Positions 1 through 9,895 of a stretch of DNA of 64,000 nt are shown one piece after another. The translations under genes and the position numbers were made by a program. The stretch lies in NCBI RefSeq assembly GCF_021491375.1, contig NZ_JAKEVY010000004.1, positions 62,001 through 126,000 of the forward strand. The letters are read 5' to 3'. The stretch's first letter is position 1. Every line of letters begins with the position of its first letter. Origin of the DNA: Flavihumibacter fluminis (GTDB lineage Bacteria; Bacteroidota; Bacteroidia; Chitinophagales; Chitinophagaceae). The notes beneath the pieces were generated by a model. It made no database searches, was not told the DNA's origin, and saw only the letters and a list, made by a program, of their open reading frames with translations.

Positions 1-3000
1 TGGAACAATTGGTGAATAATTTATCAGGCGGGCAGTATAAATTAACCGCCACCAGTTTCCGGTTTAACCTCTTTAAATTCCAGATCAATGCAAGAAATCT
101 CCATGTAGCGCCTACTATTGATAATGACGACAACAGTCTGTTTGAATTCAAAGCCGATTCGGTTTCGATACAGATTAACAATCCCATCCAACTTTTACTG
201 TTTAAGCGGCTGGCGGTAAACAAACTGATATTAAAAGCTCCCTACCTGGAATTAAAAAGGGCTTCGAAGGACAGCACCAGGAACCGATCACTACGACCCC
301 TGCATGTTGAAATTGCAGCTGTCCAGGATGTGTTTTTTAATGTCTTGTCCTCCCTGGAAGTACAGCAGTTCAGGATGAGCGACGGCAGTGTTTCCATTTA
401 TCCGGAAACCAGCATTCACCAGCGACGTTTTTTTCTGAATCATATTTACCTGGCACTGGATGATCTGCACCTGCTGAGAAAAATCAAACAATGGGATAAT
501 ACCAACCGGGTAGCGGTAGATTTTCGATTGTTGAAACCGACCATTGAATATCCGGATTCTACACTGCAGGTGGTACTTGATAAACTGGTCTGGCAATCCA
601 AAACAAGACGATTTGAGCTAAGCGGACTTGATTTTCATAAACGAATGGAAGACTATAAAGAAAAATCAGGTTTTCGGTTGGAAAATATTGAACTGGATTC
701 TTTAAACTGGAACAAATTATTGACAGAAGGAAGAATTGAACTTGGATTATTGAAAGCGGCAAAGGGATATTTTACCAGTAATAATATTCGGTTCCGCAAG
801 GCCAGGAATAAAGATTCAGTACGCATAGAAAACAGTTTCATGGATGTAATGGGGGCAATTAAAATAAAAACCGTCCAGATTGACAGCATTCAATTTAAGG
901 GCAGCACTATTACCCGAAGGGGTAATGAGAGTCTTGAAATATTGGGTGATAATTTTTATGTTTCCAATCTGGTGGTTGACAATTCCTTACCAAATAAAAT
1001 CGAGCTGGATGATCTTGAATTTGCAGTACGCGGCTTCCTCGAATCAGACAGCAACAAGACCTTTCAGACCGGGTTTGACGGCATGCGCATCAAAAAGAAT
1101 CAGTTAACCCTTCAAAATTATTTTCTCCGCGCGTCTAACCGAAACAAAACAGCCAATACCAGTATTTCCACCAGTCAATTGATTTTGAACAACCTCTCTA
1201 TTCCCGCTTTGCTGAGCGGTCAGTTAAAAGCAGATGAGCTGGATCTGATCAGTCCCAATGTAAGACTCCAACTGGCAGGTAAGACTGCTGGCAAAAAACT
1301 AAACCCATTGCGCGAAATTCAACGAACCATTCGCCGCAAACTCCAGATTGAAACCATCCGTGTGTTTGATGCCGACCTTCAGATATCTGCAAGGGGAGCC
1401 AAAAAACCGCTGGTCAGCTCAACCTCTTTTTCTGCCATCATCTCAAGTAACAGTGTATTAAGGGCAGGTACGCTCGAGGAATTATTTGATGGCAAGAACC
1501 GGTTGGAAATGCCTCAACTGGCACTTCGTCTTAAGAATTTCAATGTAGATTTAACAAATGCAGTTTACGAAGACAATGACCTTCGTGCCAGCCAGGCTAT
1601 TGGCAACACCAGTGAAAACAAAATCCGTTTTGAGCTTCGTAATATTCATGTACAGGATATCAACGCTGCCGGTATCATTGAGGGGAAGGATACCAACTGG
1701 GTGCGATTGATTGAATTGGGAACTGGCAAGGTATTCCTAGGTCATCTATCAGGGAAAAATAATTCCTCCTCAAAAACGAAAATTCCCCAGGAAATGATCC
1801 GGAATATAAGAACCGGTAAAATTGAGCTTGTACTTGACCAACCCGGACTATCCATAAATACTTCCATTGATAGCATTGCAGTTGATAGTCTACGGTATCA
1901 GAACCAGCAATGGACCTGGTTTCATTATTACCTGACGGGACAAAAACTGAAACTAAATCAGGATAAGCTGGCCCTCAGTATTGGACCTTATCTGATTTCA
2001 TCTGATCAAACCAACCTGCAGGAAGTTCAAATTCAAGCGAAAGGAAATCGGTTTGATTTAGCAGGCCAGATACCAGGAGTGCAGTTATCAGGAAGTCCCG
2101 CATCGCTGAAGGATCCATTAGCCAGCATAAAAAAAGCAGTACTAACCTGTCCCGATATAAAACTGGTACTTAAGGAAGTAACCGAATTTGAGGAAACTGC
2201 GGCCACGGCTAACCGTTATACTAAACTGCCTGCTCTTGAATTAAAAGATCCGGCGCTGAATATCTCAAGAGAATCAGAAGGCAGAACCATTGAACTCTTT
2301 AGCAATAGAGGCGGAAATATCCAAACAGATGTCATAAACATTAATGAAGGTCGCGTCTCAACAGCCCTTGTAGACCTCTCCCTGAATAAGATTATTGCAA
2401 TGCCGGAAAAGACCAACCTGCGCATTGGCAACTTTCAACTACGTGCGAGCGATTTTCACCTGGACAAAAACCTCCAGACAACAATCCAGAAGATTTCACT
2501 AAAGGAAGGAAACATTGATCACCAAACCGACAACTATCACTTGCGGATAAATGACATTATATTCCTGACCAAAGAACCGATTCTTTTCTCCAGCAAAAAA
2601 GAAGAGCTCCGCAAATTCCTGGAAAACATACCCAATATTAACCTGGAAGCGAAGGAAGTCTTCTACCAGAAAAAGGATCGTAAATGGGAAGTCTATAAAA
2701 CGATTTTGGATGCTGACAAAAAAATCATCGGGTTCGACAGCATACGATTCAGCAGCCTGATCAGCAAAGACAGTTTTCTTGCCAGATCACCCTACCAGAC
2801 AGATTTTATTGAATTCAATGCCGGAAAAGGTAGAATACTTGGACTGGATCGTGACCTTAAAGAAACCGATACCGTATGGATGGCGAATCGCATCGAACTG
2901 GACCATTTTAATATGGAAGTGGAGCGCGATAAAAGAAGGCCGGAGGATACTGTCAGCTATCGCACCATGTTACCCGGACTCATCAAAAAAATTCCGCTGA

Positions 3001-3671
3001 AGCTTGAAATCGGTTCCGCATTGTTAACGAAATCCCGCATTCAGTATAGTGAAACCAGTGGTAAAACAGGAAAGCGGGGAACGGTCTGGTTCAATGATCT
3101 CAACCTGGTAGCGGGACCAATTAAAAATTTCGAATTGCAACCAACTGATTCCTTACGGATTACTGCCACCACTCTTTTTATGGACAGCGGTAACCTTCGT
3201 TTTGGATTTCAACAGGCATATCTCGACAGTCTGTATGGGTTCTATTTATTGGCAAGAATGGGAAAGATGGAATTAAATGCATTGTCCCCTTTACTTATGC
3301 CCTTGTTCAATCTGCATATTAAACAGGGTCGCGCAGATAGCGTCTGGCTTCGGGTTAAAGGCAATGATTATTTTGCCTATGGCCATATGGAACTGGATTA
3401 TCGCAAGCTTAAGTTTGAACTCTATGACGAGAAAGGTAGAAAAAAGAAATTCACCAGCTTCCTGGCGAACCTGTTGATAAAAAACAGGAATGGTAAAAAA
3501 GGGCTGGTCTACCAGGAGCGGGTTCAGAACAAATCCACTTTCAATTACTGGGGTAAGATTGCATTAAGCGGATTAATGACCAACCTGGGTGTAAAGTCCA
3601 ACAGAAAATACCTTCGTAACTATAAAAAAGAAGCAAAGCGATTGGAGATTCCAATTGAATTGCTTGATTAA
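1..3671 (+). CDS. Very large AsmA/TamB-like envelope protein (5' end cut by window)
   Basis: The frame is already open at base 3 and runs to TAA at 3669-3671, so the start lies left of the window; about 1,222 codons are visible. I see no catalytic motif. The sequence is a long succession of short beta-strand-like segments with recurring Asp-Ser-Ile/Leu turns (DSIQFKG, DSLRYQ, DSIRFSS), the texture of AsmA/DUF748/TamB-type proteins, which form long periplasmic grooves linked to lipid transport or outer-membrane homeostasis. The N-terminal membrane anchor expected for that family would be in the missing part. The downstream permease starts only 4 bp after the stop, so the two may share a transcript. 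The family call is by texture only; an unrelated large beta-rich protein is possible. Confidence 0.5.
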   Translation, partial: EQLVNNLSGGQYKLTATSFRFNLFKFQINARNLHVAPTIDNDDNSLFEFKADSVSIQINNPIQLLLFKRLAVNKLILKAPYLELKRASKDSTRNRSLRPLHVEIAAVQDVFFNVLSSLEVQQFRMSDGSVSIYPETSIHQRRFFLNHIYLALDDLHLLRKIKQWDNTNRVAVDFRLLKPTIEYPDSTLQVVLDKLVWQSKTRRFELSGLDFHKRMEDYKEKSGFRLENIELDSLNWNKLLTEGRIELGLLKAAKGYFTSNNIRFRKARNKDSVRIENSFMDVMGAIKIKTVQIDSIQFKGSTITRRGNESLEILGDNFYVSNLVVDNSLPNKIELDDLEFAVRGFLESDSNKTFQTGFDGMRIKKNQLTLQNYFLRASNRNKTANTSISTSQLILNNLSIPALLSGQLKADELDLISPNVRLQLAGKTAGKKLNPLREIQRTIRRKLQIETIRVFDADLQISARGAKKPLVSSTSFSAIISSNSVLRAGTLEELFDGKNRLEMPQLALRLKNFNVDLTNAVYEDNDLRASQAIGNTSENKIRFELRNIHVQDINAAGIIEGKDTNWVRLIELGTGKVFLGHLSGKNNSSSKTKIPQEMIRNIRTGKIELVLDQPGLSINTSIDSIAVDSLRYQNQQWTWFHYYLTGQKLKLNQDKLALSIGPYLISSDQTNLQEVQIQAKGNRFDLAGQIPGVQLSGSPASLKDPLASIKKAVLTCPDIKLVLKEVTEFEETAATANRYTKLPALELKDPALNISRESEGRTIELFSNRGGNIQTDVININEGRVSTALVDLSLNKIIAMPEKTNLRIGNFQLRASDFHLDKNLQTTIQKISLKEGNIDHQTDNYHLRINDIIFLTKEPILFSSKKEELRKFLENIPNINLEAKEVFYQKKDRKWEVYKTILDADKKIIGFDSIRFSSLISKDSFLARSPYQTDFIEFNAGKGRILGLDRDLKETDTVWMANRIELDHFNMEVERDKRRPEDTVSYRTMLPGLIKKIPLKLEIGSALLTKSRIQYSETSGKTGKRGTVWFNDLNLVAGPIKNFELQPTDSLRITATTLFMDSGNLRFGFQQAYLDSLYGFYLLARMGKMELNALSPLLMPLFNLHIKQGRADSVWLRVKGNDYFAYGHMELDYRKLKFELYDEKGRKKKFTSFLANLLIKNRNGKKGLVYQERVQNKSTFNYWGKIALSGLMTNLGVKSNRKYLRNYKKEAKRLEIPIELLD

Positions 3672-3675
3672 CCAT

Positions 3676-5028
3676 ATGAATTCTGCCATCTATTTATTTT
3701 TCATAATAGGCAGTGCGATTGCTTTCATCATTATTGCCTGTGCCCGTTTGAAATGGCATCCAATGCTGGTATTGCTGACTGCCGCCTTGTTTGTTGGAAT
3801 AGGTTGCGGTATTTCTCCCAAACAAACCATTGAAACCATTTTAAGCGGAGCAGGGTCCATTTTTGCAAGTATAGGATTCCTGATCATACTCGGTAGTTTC
3901 CTGGGGGAAGTGCTGGAAAGAAGTGGAGCCGCGGCCAGAATTGCCAGCGAGCTCATCAACAGTTCCCAACAAGCAAGGGTTCCTTATCTGACACATGCAT
4001 TGGGGTTACTCGTCGGGATCCCGGTTTTTTGTGATGCAGGATTCATTTTATTATCAAGGCTCATTCATTCCATGCAAATGGTAGAGGGCAGTTCGGTTGC
4101 TGCTCTGCAGTTATCCCTCGGTACCGGATTGTATGCATCGCATGTTTTGATACCCCCTACGCCGGGACCAATGGCTGCAACCGGCAACCTGGGTCTTCAG
4201 AACCAGCTTGGCTGGGTAATACTGCTCGGCCTTATAGTATTGATACCGGTTGCCATACTAACTAGTATGTTTATTCGAAAAATGGATAAACAGTTATTTG
4301 CAATAGATCCTCCGGCACGCAAAACCGATTCAGTAACAGAATCAAGCAAGGTGCAAGAACAAACACTCCTTTCCTCCCTTATTCCCCTTCTTTTACCCTT
4401 ACTGCTGATCACCACTGGTTCAGTGGCTCCTTTTTTCATCAGCAATGAAAAGCTGCAGCATGGTTTTCAATTAGTAGGACACCCGGTGCCGGCACTCGGA
4501 ATAAGTGCTTTGCTGGCGCTGGTTTTACTGGCCCGAAAGGATCGCAAAAACTGGGGGGAATGGTTTCAACAGGCCCTGGTAGCATCCGGTCCTATTATAT
4601 TTATTACCGCAGCTGGTGGCGCATTCGGAGCTGTATTAAAAGCTACGCCGATTCAGGATGTACTATCAGGATTCCTGCATACATCCGGTATACCCAACTG
4701 GGCCATTTACCCGGTTGCCTTTTTACTGGCTGCCCTATTGAAAACCGCACAGGGGTCATCCACTGCATCACTGATTATCACTTCGGCATTACTCTTCCCC
4801 GTCATGGGATCTTTTGATCTTAACACTCCGCAGCAGGCCCTGGTAGTGTTGGCAATCGGCGGTGGGGCGATGACGATAAGTCATGCCAACGACAGTTATT
4901 TTTGGGTAATCCATCAATATGGCAATATCCCTGTCAATAAACTATATCGAAGTTACACCTTGCTAACTGCAGCTATGGGAATCACTACCCTTCTTGGGGT
5001 ACTGGCTCTTTATGTTCTAACAGGATAA
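3676..5028 (+). CDS. GntP-family permease (gluconate/glycerate-type H+ symporter)
   Basis: Inner-membrane carrier of about 450 residues, the usual GntP length, made of some 12 hydrophobic segments. Family features include the N-terminal HPMLVLLTAALFVGIG stretch, the central PPTPGPMAATGNLG loop, LKTAQGSSTASLIITSA and the C-terminal GGGAMTISHANDSYFW segment. GntP proteins import gluconate or related small sugar acids with protons. The frame stays open upstream to a TTG at 3655, but the ATG at 3676 begins just before the first membrane segment and clears the upstream stop, so I chose it. The 3' end overlaps the convergent glycerate kinase gene by 44 bp. That neighbour makes glycerate a plausible substrate, but this is inference. 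Confidence 0.88.
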   Translation: MNSAIYLFFIIGSAIAFIIIACARLKWHPMLVLLTAALFVGIGCGISPKQTIETILSGAGSIFASIGFLIILGSFLGEVLERSGAAARIASELINSSQQARVPYLTHALGLLVGIPVFCDAGFILLSRLIHSMQMVEGSSVAALQLSLGTGLYASHVLIPPTPGPMAATGNLGLQNQLGWVILLGLIVLIPVAILTSMFIRKMDKQLFAIDPPARKTDSVTESSKVQEQTLLSSLIPLLLPLLLITTGSVAPFFISNEKLQHGFQLVGHPVPALGISALLALVLLARKDRKNWGEWFQQALVASGPIIFITAAGGAFGAVLKATPIQDVLSGFLHTSGIPNWAIYPVAFLLAALLKTAQGSSTASLIITSALLFPVMGSFDLNTPQQALVVLAIGGGAMTISHANDSYFWVIHQYGNIPVNKLYRSYTLLTAAMGITTLLGVLALYVLTG

Positions 5029-6361
5029 GCAGGATATCCATCACATTGGTTTGGGTGGGTCCTGTTTTCACCAGACCTCCTGCAGCAGAAAAAAACGTAT
5101 AGGCATCCTGGTTAGCCAGGAATGAATCAGGATTCAATTCAGCTTTTCTTACCTGCTCCAGCAAGGTTTCATCCAGCACTGCACCGGCAGCATCCGTTGG
5201 TCCATCGGTACCATCGGTTCCTCCACTCAGAAAAGCAAATGCATAGGATTTCAGCTGTTTGATAAGATCTTCATTGTTCAGGCATTCTACCAATAAGGCC
5301 AGCATCAGTTCCTGGTTTCTCCCACCCTTTCCTTTACCAGTTAAAGTCACGGTAGTTTCGCCACCCGCCAGAAAACAGCGGGCCGTATAATCGCCCTGTT
5401 TTTTGTATGCTTCCATTTGGGAGAGCGCCTGCCGAAGAAAATTAACACCTACTTCCCGCGCTTCTCCTTCAAGTGATGCATGAAATGTTATTGGTTCAAA
5501 TCCAAAGTCCAGTGATTTATCGGCACAAGCTTTTAAAGCAAGTAGATTGGTTGCCAGTAAATGATGCTGCACCCGATGAAAAAGCGGATCCCCAGGTTTG
5601 GGAGTTTCCCGAGAGGGATCTGTTTTCAGTCGGTTGATATAATCCTGTAAGCCTCGTGGCATCTTTTCGGTTATACCAAACCGGTAGAGCAATTGTTCCA
5701 CCTCTGAAATACTGCTGCTGTCAGGATAAAAAGGTCCACTGGCAATAACGGAAAGATCATCGCCGGGAACATCGCTCAGTACTCCCACTTCGATGGTGGC
5801 CCCACCTGCGAGCCTTGCGAGCTGACCTCCCTTCAGGGAAGAAAAATGTTTCCGAACAGCATTCATTTCAGCAATGGAAGCCCCGGATGCCAGCAGCGAC
5901 TGGTAAAATGACTGCAACTCTTCCTGGCTGCAACCTTCCGGCAGATCAGCCACCAGGGCACTGGTACCACCGCTGAGTAATACCAGCAAAAAATCCCTCG
6001 GATCCAAACTGCTAACCAGGTTTCGAACCGCTAGTCCCGCATCAAAGCTTTTCTGGTTGGGCACCGGATGCCCCGCTTCCAGTTGGGGCCATGCTAAACC
6101 AGGCAATGCATGCTCCTCCTTGGTCACCACCAGGGCCTGATCAACCCAATCACCCAGGATATTTTGTGCTTCAAAAGCCATCGCAGAAGCGGCTTTTCCC
6201 ATGGCCAGTACTACTAGGCTCCTTATCTCCTTCCGGGCAAACCATTGCCCTCCAACCCGAAATGCGGCATCTTTTTTCTCCAGAAAATCCGCCATGAACA
6301 CGGATGGAAGCACCGCCTCTACGCCGGCCTGGAATATGGTTTTGGCTGTAGCATTGTTCAT
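4985..6361 (-). CDS. Glycerate 2-kinase (GckA/TtuD type, DUF4147-MOFRL)
   Basis: Predicted cytosolic kinase making 2-phosphoglycerate from D-glycerate with ATP, feeding lower glycolysis. The 458-residue length fits class II glycerate kinases with an N-terminal DUF4147 domain and a C-terminal MOFRL domain. Visible family features are VVLAMGKAASAMA, the EAGHPVPNQKSFDAG segment, LVLLSGGTSALVADLP, LSDVPGDDLSVIASGP, and near the C-terminus GGETTVTLTGKGKGGRNQE and SGGTDGTDGPTDAAGA. It is convergent with the GntP permease with overlapping 3' ends and divergent from the FadN gene. No hydroxypyruvate reductase gene is next to it, so the source of glycerate is not shown here. Confidence 0.93.
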   Translation of the reverse strand: MNNATAKTIFQAGVEAVLPSVFMADFLEKKDAAFRVGGQWFARKEIRSLVVLAMGKAASAMAFEAQNILGDWVDQALVVTKEEHALPGLAWPQLEAGHPVPNQKSFDAGLAVRNLVSSLDPRDFLLVLLSGGTSALVADLPEGCSQEELQSFYQSLLASGASIAEMNAVRKHFSSLKGGQLARLAGGATIEVGVLSDVPGDDLSVIASGPFYPDSSSISEVEQLLYRFGITEKMPRGLQDYINRLKTDPSRETPKPGDPLFHRVQHHLLATNLLALKACADKSLDFGFEPITFHASLEGEAREVGVNFLRQALSQMEAYKKQGDYTARCFLAGGETTVTLTGKGKGGRNQELMLALLVECLNNEDLIKQLKSYAFAFLSGGTDGTDGPTDAAGAVLDETLLEQVRKAELNPDSFLANQDAYTFFSAAGGLVKTGPTQTNVMDILLILLEHKEPVPQEG

Positions 6362-6432
6362 ATCGCCAAGATAGGACTTAAATAAAACGAACGACTGTTA
6401 TTGAATTTCCAATAAATCATTAACTTCGACTC

Positions 6433-6456
6433 AATTAGTTGTTTAACTAACTAATT
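6433..6456. promoter_or_regulatory. Palindromic operator candidate upstream of the FadN gene
   Basis: Perfect 8-bp inverted repeat AATTAGTT (6433-6440) and AACTAATT (6449-6456) around an 8-bp spacer that itself contains GTTTAAC. It lies 33-56 bp before the FadN start codon, in the 127-bp gap shared with the divergent glycerate kinase gene. The size and symmetry suit a TetR-type fatty-acid repressor, but no regulator gene is adjacent, so the binding protein is unknown. Confidence 0.5.
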
Positions 6457-6488
6457 TTCTATCGGAATACGAAACATCAACTTGTTAT

Positions 6489-8867
6489 ATGAAAAGAACG
6501 ATCAGAAAAGTGGCGGTACTGGGCAGTGGAGTCATGGGCTCCCGGATTGCCTGTCATTTCGCGGGAGTAGGTATTGAAGTGCTGTTAATGGATATGGTAC
6601 CAAAAGATGCCCAGGAATCCCAGGACAAAGCAGCCCGCAACAAACTGGTCAACGATGCGCTGCAGGCAGCTCTGAAATCCAACCCCTCTCCGGTTTACAG
6701 TAAAGAGGTCGTAAAGAGGATTCGTACTGGTAATTTCACTGATAACATGAAGGAGATATCGGGAGTGGACTGGATCATCGAAGTGGTAGTGGAGCGATTG
6801 GATATTAAACAACAGATTTTCGAACAGGTAGAGCAGTATCGTAAACCCGGCACACTCGTTAGCTCCAATACCTCAGGCATTCCGATACATATGATGGCTG
6901 CGGGCAGATCGGAGGATTTTCAACAGTATTTCTGCGGTACGCATTTCTTCAATCCGCCGCGGTACCTGCGGTTGCTGGAAATTATTCCAACACCACAAAC
7001 CAAACCGGAAGTGGTGGATTTCCTGATGCAGTTTGGCAGTTTACAATTAGGAAAAACAACCGTTCTCTGCAAGGATACACCGGCTTTTATCGCTAACAGG
7101 ATTGGCGTATATGGCATCATGGCGATATTTGGACTGGTAGATAAACTGGGACTCACCATTGATGAAGTAGATGCACTGACCGGACCAGTAATCGGTCGCC
7201 CTAAATCAGCCACTTTCCGCACGGCTGATGTGGTAGGCATTGACACCCTGGTGAAAGTGGCTAAAGGGGTGGCGGATAATTGTCCGGCTGATGAACAGCG
7301 GGCCGTTTTCACTATTCCGGCCTGGCTGGAAAAAATGGTCGCCAATAATTGGCTGGGGGATAAAACCGGACAGGGATTCTTCAAAAAAACCAAGGGAGCA
7401 GGCGGGGAAAAAGAAATTCTGACCCTCAATCTTTCCACTCTGGAATACGGTCCAAGGCAGAAGCCAAAATTTGCCGGACTGGAAGCAGCCAAACCGGTTG
7501 AAGACCTCGCAACCCGTTTGAAAATGCTGGTTCAGGCTACTGATAAATCAGGAGAGTTTTATCGTCATTTTCATTATGGACTGTTTTCGTATATAAGTCA
7601 CCGTATTCCTGAAATCTCTGATGAGCTCTACCGCATTGATGATGCCATGATGGCTGGTTTTGGCTGGGAAATCGGAGCATTTGAAAGCTGGGATGTACTT
7701 GGGGTAGGCAAGACCGTTAGTAAGATGAAGGAAGCGGGTTATTCGGTAGCTCCCTGGGTAGAAGAAATGCTGGCAGCCGGGCATACTAACTTTTACAAAG
7801 TGGAAAACGGCAAACGTTTTTATTACGATATCGCAACAAAAGCCTGCCAGCCGATACCGGGTGGAGAAGCTTTTATTGTGATGAAGAATTTTGAAGGGCA
7901 AACCGTCTGGAAAAATGCTGCCTGCAGAGCGTATCACCTGGGTGATGATGTAATCGGACTGGAATGGTCCACCAAAATGAACAGCATTGGTGGTGAAGTG
8001 CTGGAAGCCATCCAAAAGTCGATCGGGCTTGCGGAGGAAAAATACAGGGGACTGGTAATCGCCAATGAAGGTGCGAATTTCAGTGCAGGTGCCAATGTGG
8101 GCATGATCTTTATGCTGGCCATTGAACAGGAATACGATGAACTGGACATGGCCATCCGTCAATTCCAGCAAACCATGATGAGAGCGCGGTACTCTTCTGT
8201 ACCAGTAGTAGTTGCGCCACATGGACTCACACTGGGGGGAGGGTGCGAACTGAATTTACATGCAGATAAAATCTGTGCTGCCGCTGAAACCTATATCGGA
8301 CTGGTTGAATTGGGTGTAGGATTGATTCCCGGTGGTGGAGGCAGCAAGGAATTTGCATTACGCGCAGCAGATGAAATGCATGAAGACGAGCCCGAAACCA
8401 TCACCCTGAAAAATCGCTTTTTGTCAGTTGCAACTGCAAAAGTGGCTACCTCTGCGCAGGAAGGAATGGAGATGGGCATACTGCGGAAAGGAAGAGATGA
8501 GATCGTGCTGAACCAGGGCCGCCGAATCAGTGAAGCGAAGCGTTCAGTACTTGAACTATACGATAGCGGATATATCACACCGATACCAAGAACTGATATT
8601 AAAGTATTGGGCAGATCCGGCTTGGGAACTTTGTTAACCGGCATCAATGGAATGCTGCGTGCCAATTATGCAACCGAACACGATGCGCTCGTGGCACGCA
8701 AACTGGCCTATGTTATGTGCGGAGGTGATCTCAGTGAACCCACCCTGGTTTCTGAACAGTATTTGCTGGACCTGGAGCGGGAGGCATTTCTGTCGCTCTG
8801 CGGAGAAAGAAAAACACTGGAAAGAATTCAAGCTGTTTTAAAATCGGGCAAACCGATTCGCAATTAA
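6489..8867 (+). CDS. fadN: FadN-type 3-hydroxyacyl-CoA dehydrogenase / enoyl-CoA hydratase
   Basis: Bifunctional beta-oxidation enzyme of 792 residues that hydrates enoyl-CoA and oxidises the 3-hydroxyacyl-CoA with NAD+. The dehydrogenase domain is N-terminal: the Rossmann motif GSGVMGSRIACHFAG is near residue 12 and CGTHFFNPPRYLRLLEIIP near 150. The hydratase/isomerase domain is C-terminal, with ANFSAGANVGMIF, GLTLGGGCELNLHADK and GLVELGVGLIPGGGG, so both hydratase glutamates are kept. This domain order is that of Bacillus FadN and the reverse of FadB/FadJ. FadN genes usually sit with a thiolase and an acyl-CoA dehydrogenase; neither follows here, because a strong terminator closes the unit 44 bp after the stop. 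A palindrome upstream is a likely control site. Confidence 0.93.
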   Translation: MKRTIRKVAVLGSGVMGSRIACHFAGVGIEVLLMDMVPKDAQESQDKAARNKLVNDALQAALKSNPSPVYSKEVVKRIRTGNFTDNMKEISGVDWIIEVVVERLDIKQQIFEQVEQYRKPGTLVSSNTSGIPIHMMAAGRSEDFQQYFCGTHFFNPPRYLRLLEIIPTPQTKPEVVDFLMQFGSLQLGKTTVLCKDTPAFIANRIGVYGIMAIFGLVDKLGLTIDEVDALTGPVIGRPKSATFRTADVVGIDTLVKVAKGVADNCPADEQRAVFTIPAWLEKMVANNWLGDKTGQGFFKKTKGAGGEKEILTLNLSTLEYGPRQKPKFAGLEAAKPVEDLATRLKMLVQATDKSGEFYRHFHYGLFSYISHRIPEISDELYRIDDAMMAGFGWEIGAFESWDVLGVGKTVSKMKEAGYSVAPWVEEMLAAGHTNFYKVENGKRFYYDIATKACQPIPGGEAFIVMKNFEGQTVWKNAACRAYHLGDDVIGLEWSTKMNSIGGEVLEAIQKSIGLAEEKYRGLVIANEGANFSAGANVGMIFMLAIEQEYDELDMAIRQFQQTMMRARYSSVPVVVAPHGLTLGGGCELNLHADKICAAAETYIGLVELGVGLIPGGGGSKEFALRAADEMHEDEPETITLKNRFLSVATAKVATSAQEGMEMGILRKGRDEIVLNQGRRISEAKRSVLELYDSGYITPIPRTDIKVLGRSGLGTLLTGINGMLRANYATEHDALVARKLAYVMCGGDLSEPTLVSEQYLLDLEREAFLSLCGERKTLERIQAVLKSGKPIRN

Positions 8868-8910
8868 TAAAGGATGCTACCAGCAGCCATTTTGTAACAC
8901 ACATAGGAAT

Positions 8911-8935
8911 GCCGGCCTTCGGGCCGGCTTTTTTT
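8911..8935 (+). terminator. Rho-independent terminator after the FadN gene
   Basis: A 7-bp GC stem, GCCGGCC (8911-8917) pairing with GGCCGGC (8922-8928), closes a TTCG tetraloop and is followed directly by seven T residues. It ends transcription of the FadN gene before the ABC transporter genes. Confidence 0.93.
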
Positions 8936-8995
8936 GCCGGTCCTACAATAGTTTTCTGATCCTGCACCGCTTAGCTTATCTTGTTAAAAAAACTA

Positions 8996-9889
8996 ATGGA
9001 TGTATTGACATTGGATTCCATCCATAAATCTTACGGTCCCATCCAGGCATTGAAGGGAGTCAGCCTTTCTGTTCCCAGGGGTACGGTATTTGGGATCCTT
9101 GGTCCGAATGGAAGCGGTAAGACAACCCTGCTAAGTATTATACTGGATGTATTGTCTGCAGACAAGGGACAATATACCTGGTTTGATCAACCTGGCTCCA
9201 AATACCAGCGCAGGCAAATCGGCTCTTTGCTGGAAACGCCCAACTTCTATCATTATCTATCTGCGGTAAATAATTTAAAAATCACGCAAAGCATTAGCGG
9301 GCGGGGATCTCTTGCTGAAATTGAAGACGTATTAAGAAAGGTGAATTTATACGAGCGAAAAAACAGCAAGTTCAGCACATTCAGTCTGGGTATGAAACAG
9401 CGTTTGGCGATAGCTGCCGCATTACTGGGCAACCCGCCGGTACTGGTGTTGGATGAACCCACCAACGGACTGGATCCGGTTGGTATTGCTGAGATTCGAT
9501 CACTCATCAAGCAACTAAGTGAAAATGGCACTACGATCATACTCGCCAGTCATCTGCTGGATGAAGTGGAAAAAGTATGTACCCATGTAGCCATTTTGAA
9601 AACAGGCACATTAATCACACAGGGAACAGTGGATGAAGTGCTGGCAGATGAAGATGTGCTTGAATTGGGAGTAGAAGATCAGGTTGCGGCAAAAGCAGCA
9701 CTGTATGGATTGGAAGGAATTGCAGCGATTGAAGAAGCAGGAAATTTATTGCTGGTGAAAGGGCCCAAAGGCAGCCTGGACCCTGCAGCGATCAACGCAC
9801 ATTGCCATGCTTCAGGAATTCGGATCAATCATTTAGCAATGCGTAAAAAACGATTGGAAGCCCGCTTCTTTGAATTAACCAGTAACTAA
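8996..9889 (+). CDS. ABC-2 type exporter, ATP-binding subunit
   Basis: Soluble ATPase of about 297 residues that powers the membrane subunit encoded next. It shows a complete ABC domain: Walker A GPNGSGKTT, signature FSLGMKQRLAIA, Walker B VLVLDEPTNGLDP, and the switch histidine in ILASHLLDEVEKVC. The C-terminal 80 residues are the variable tail common in DrrA/CcmA-like export ATPases. A TTG at 8981 extends the frame by five codons, but the ATG at 8996 (MDVLTLDSIHKSYG) starts at the usual place, so it is preferred. The permease gene follows after 6 bp. The substrate cannot be read from sequence; lipids, antibiotics or gliding-related cargo are all possible. Confidence 0.93.
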   Translation: MDVLTLDSIHKSYGPIQALKGVSLSVPRGTVFGILGPNGSGKTTLLSIILDVLSADKGQYTWFDQPGSKYQRRQIGSLLETPNFYHYLSAVNNLKITQSISGRGSLAEIEDVLRKVNLYERKNSKFSTFSLGMKQRLAIAAALLGNPPVLVLDEPTNGLDPVGIAEIRSLIKQLSENGTTIILASHLLDEVEKVCTHVAILKTGTLITQGTVDEVLADEDVLELGVEDQVAAKAALYGLEGIAAIEEAGNLLLVKGPKGSLDPAAINAHCHASGIRINHLAMRKKRLEARFFELTSN

Positions 9890-9895
9890 CACATT

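Noticed and set aside
7548-8222. Minus-strand open frame of 224 codons inside the FadN gene
   Set aside because: The FadN reading frame is clearly real there (hydratase domain); the antisense translation has no recognisable domain.
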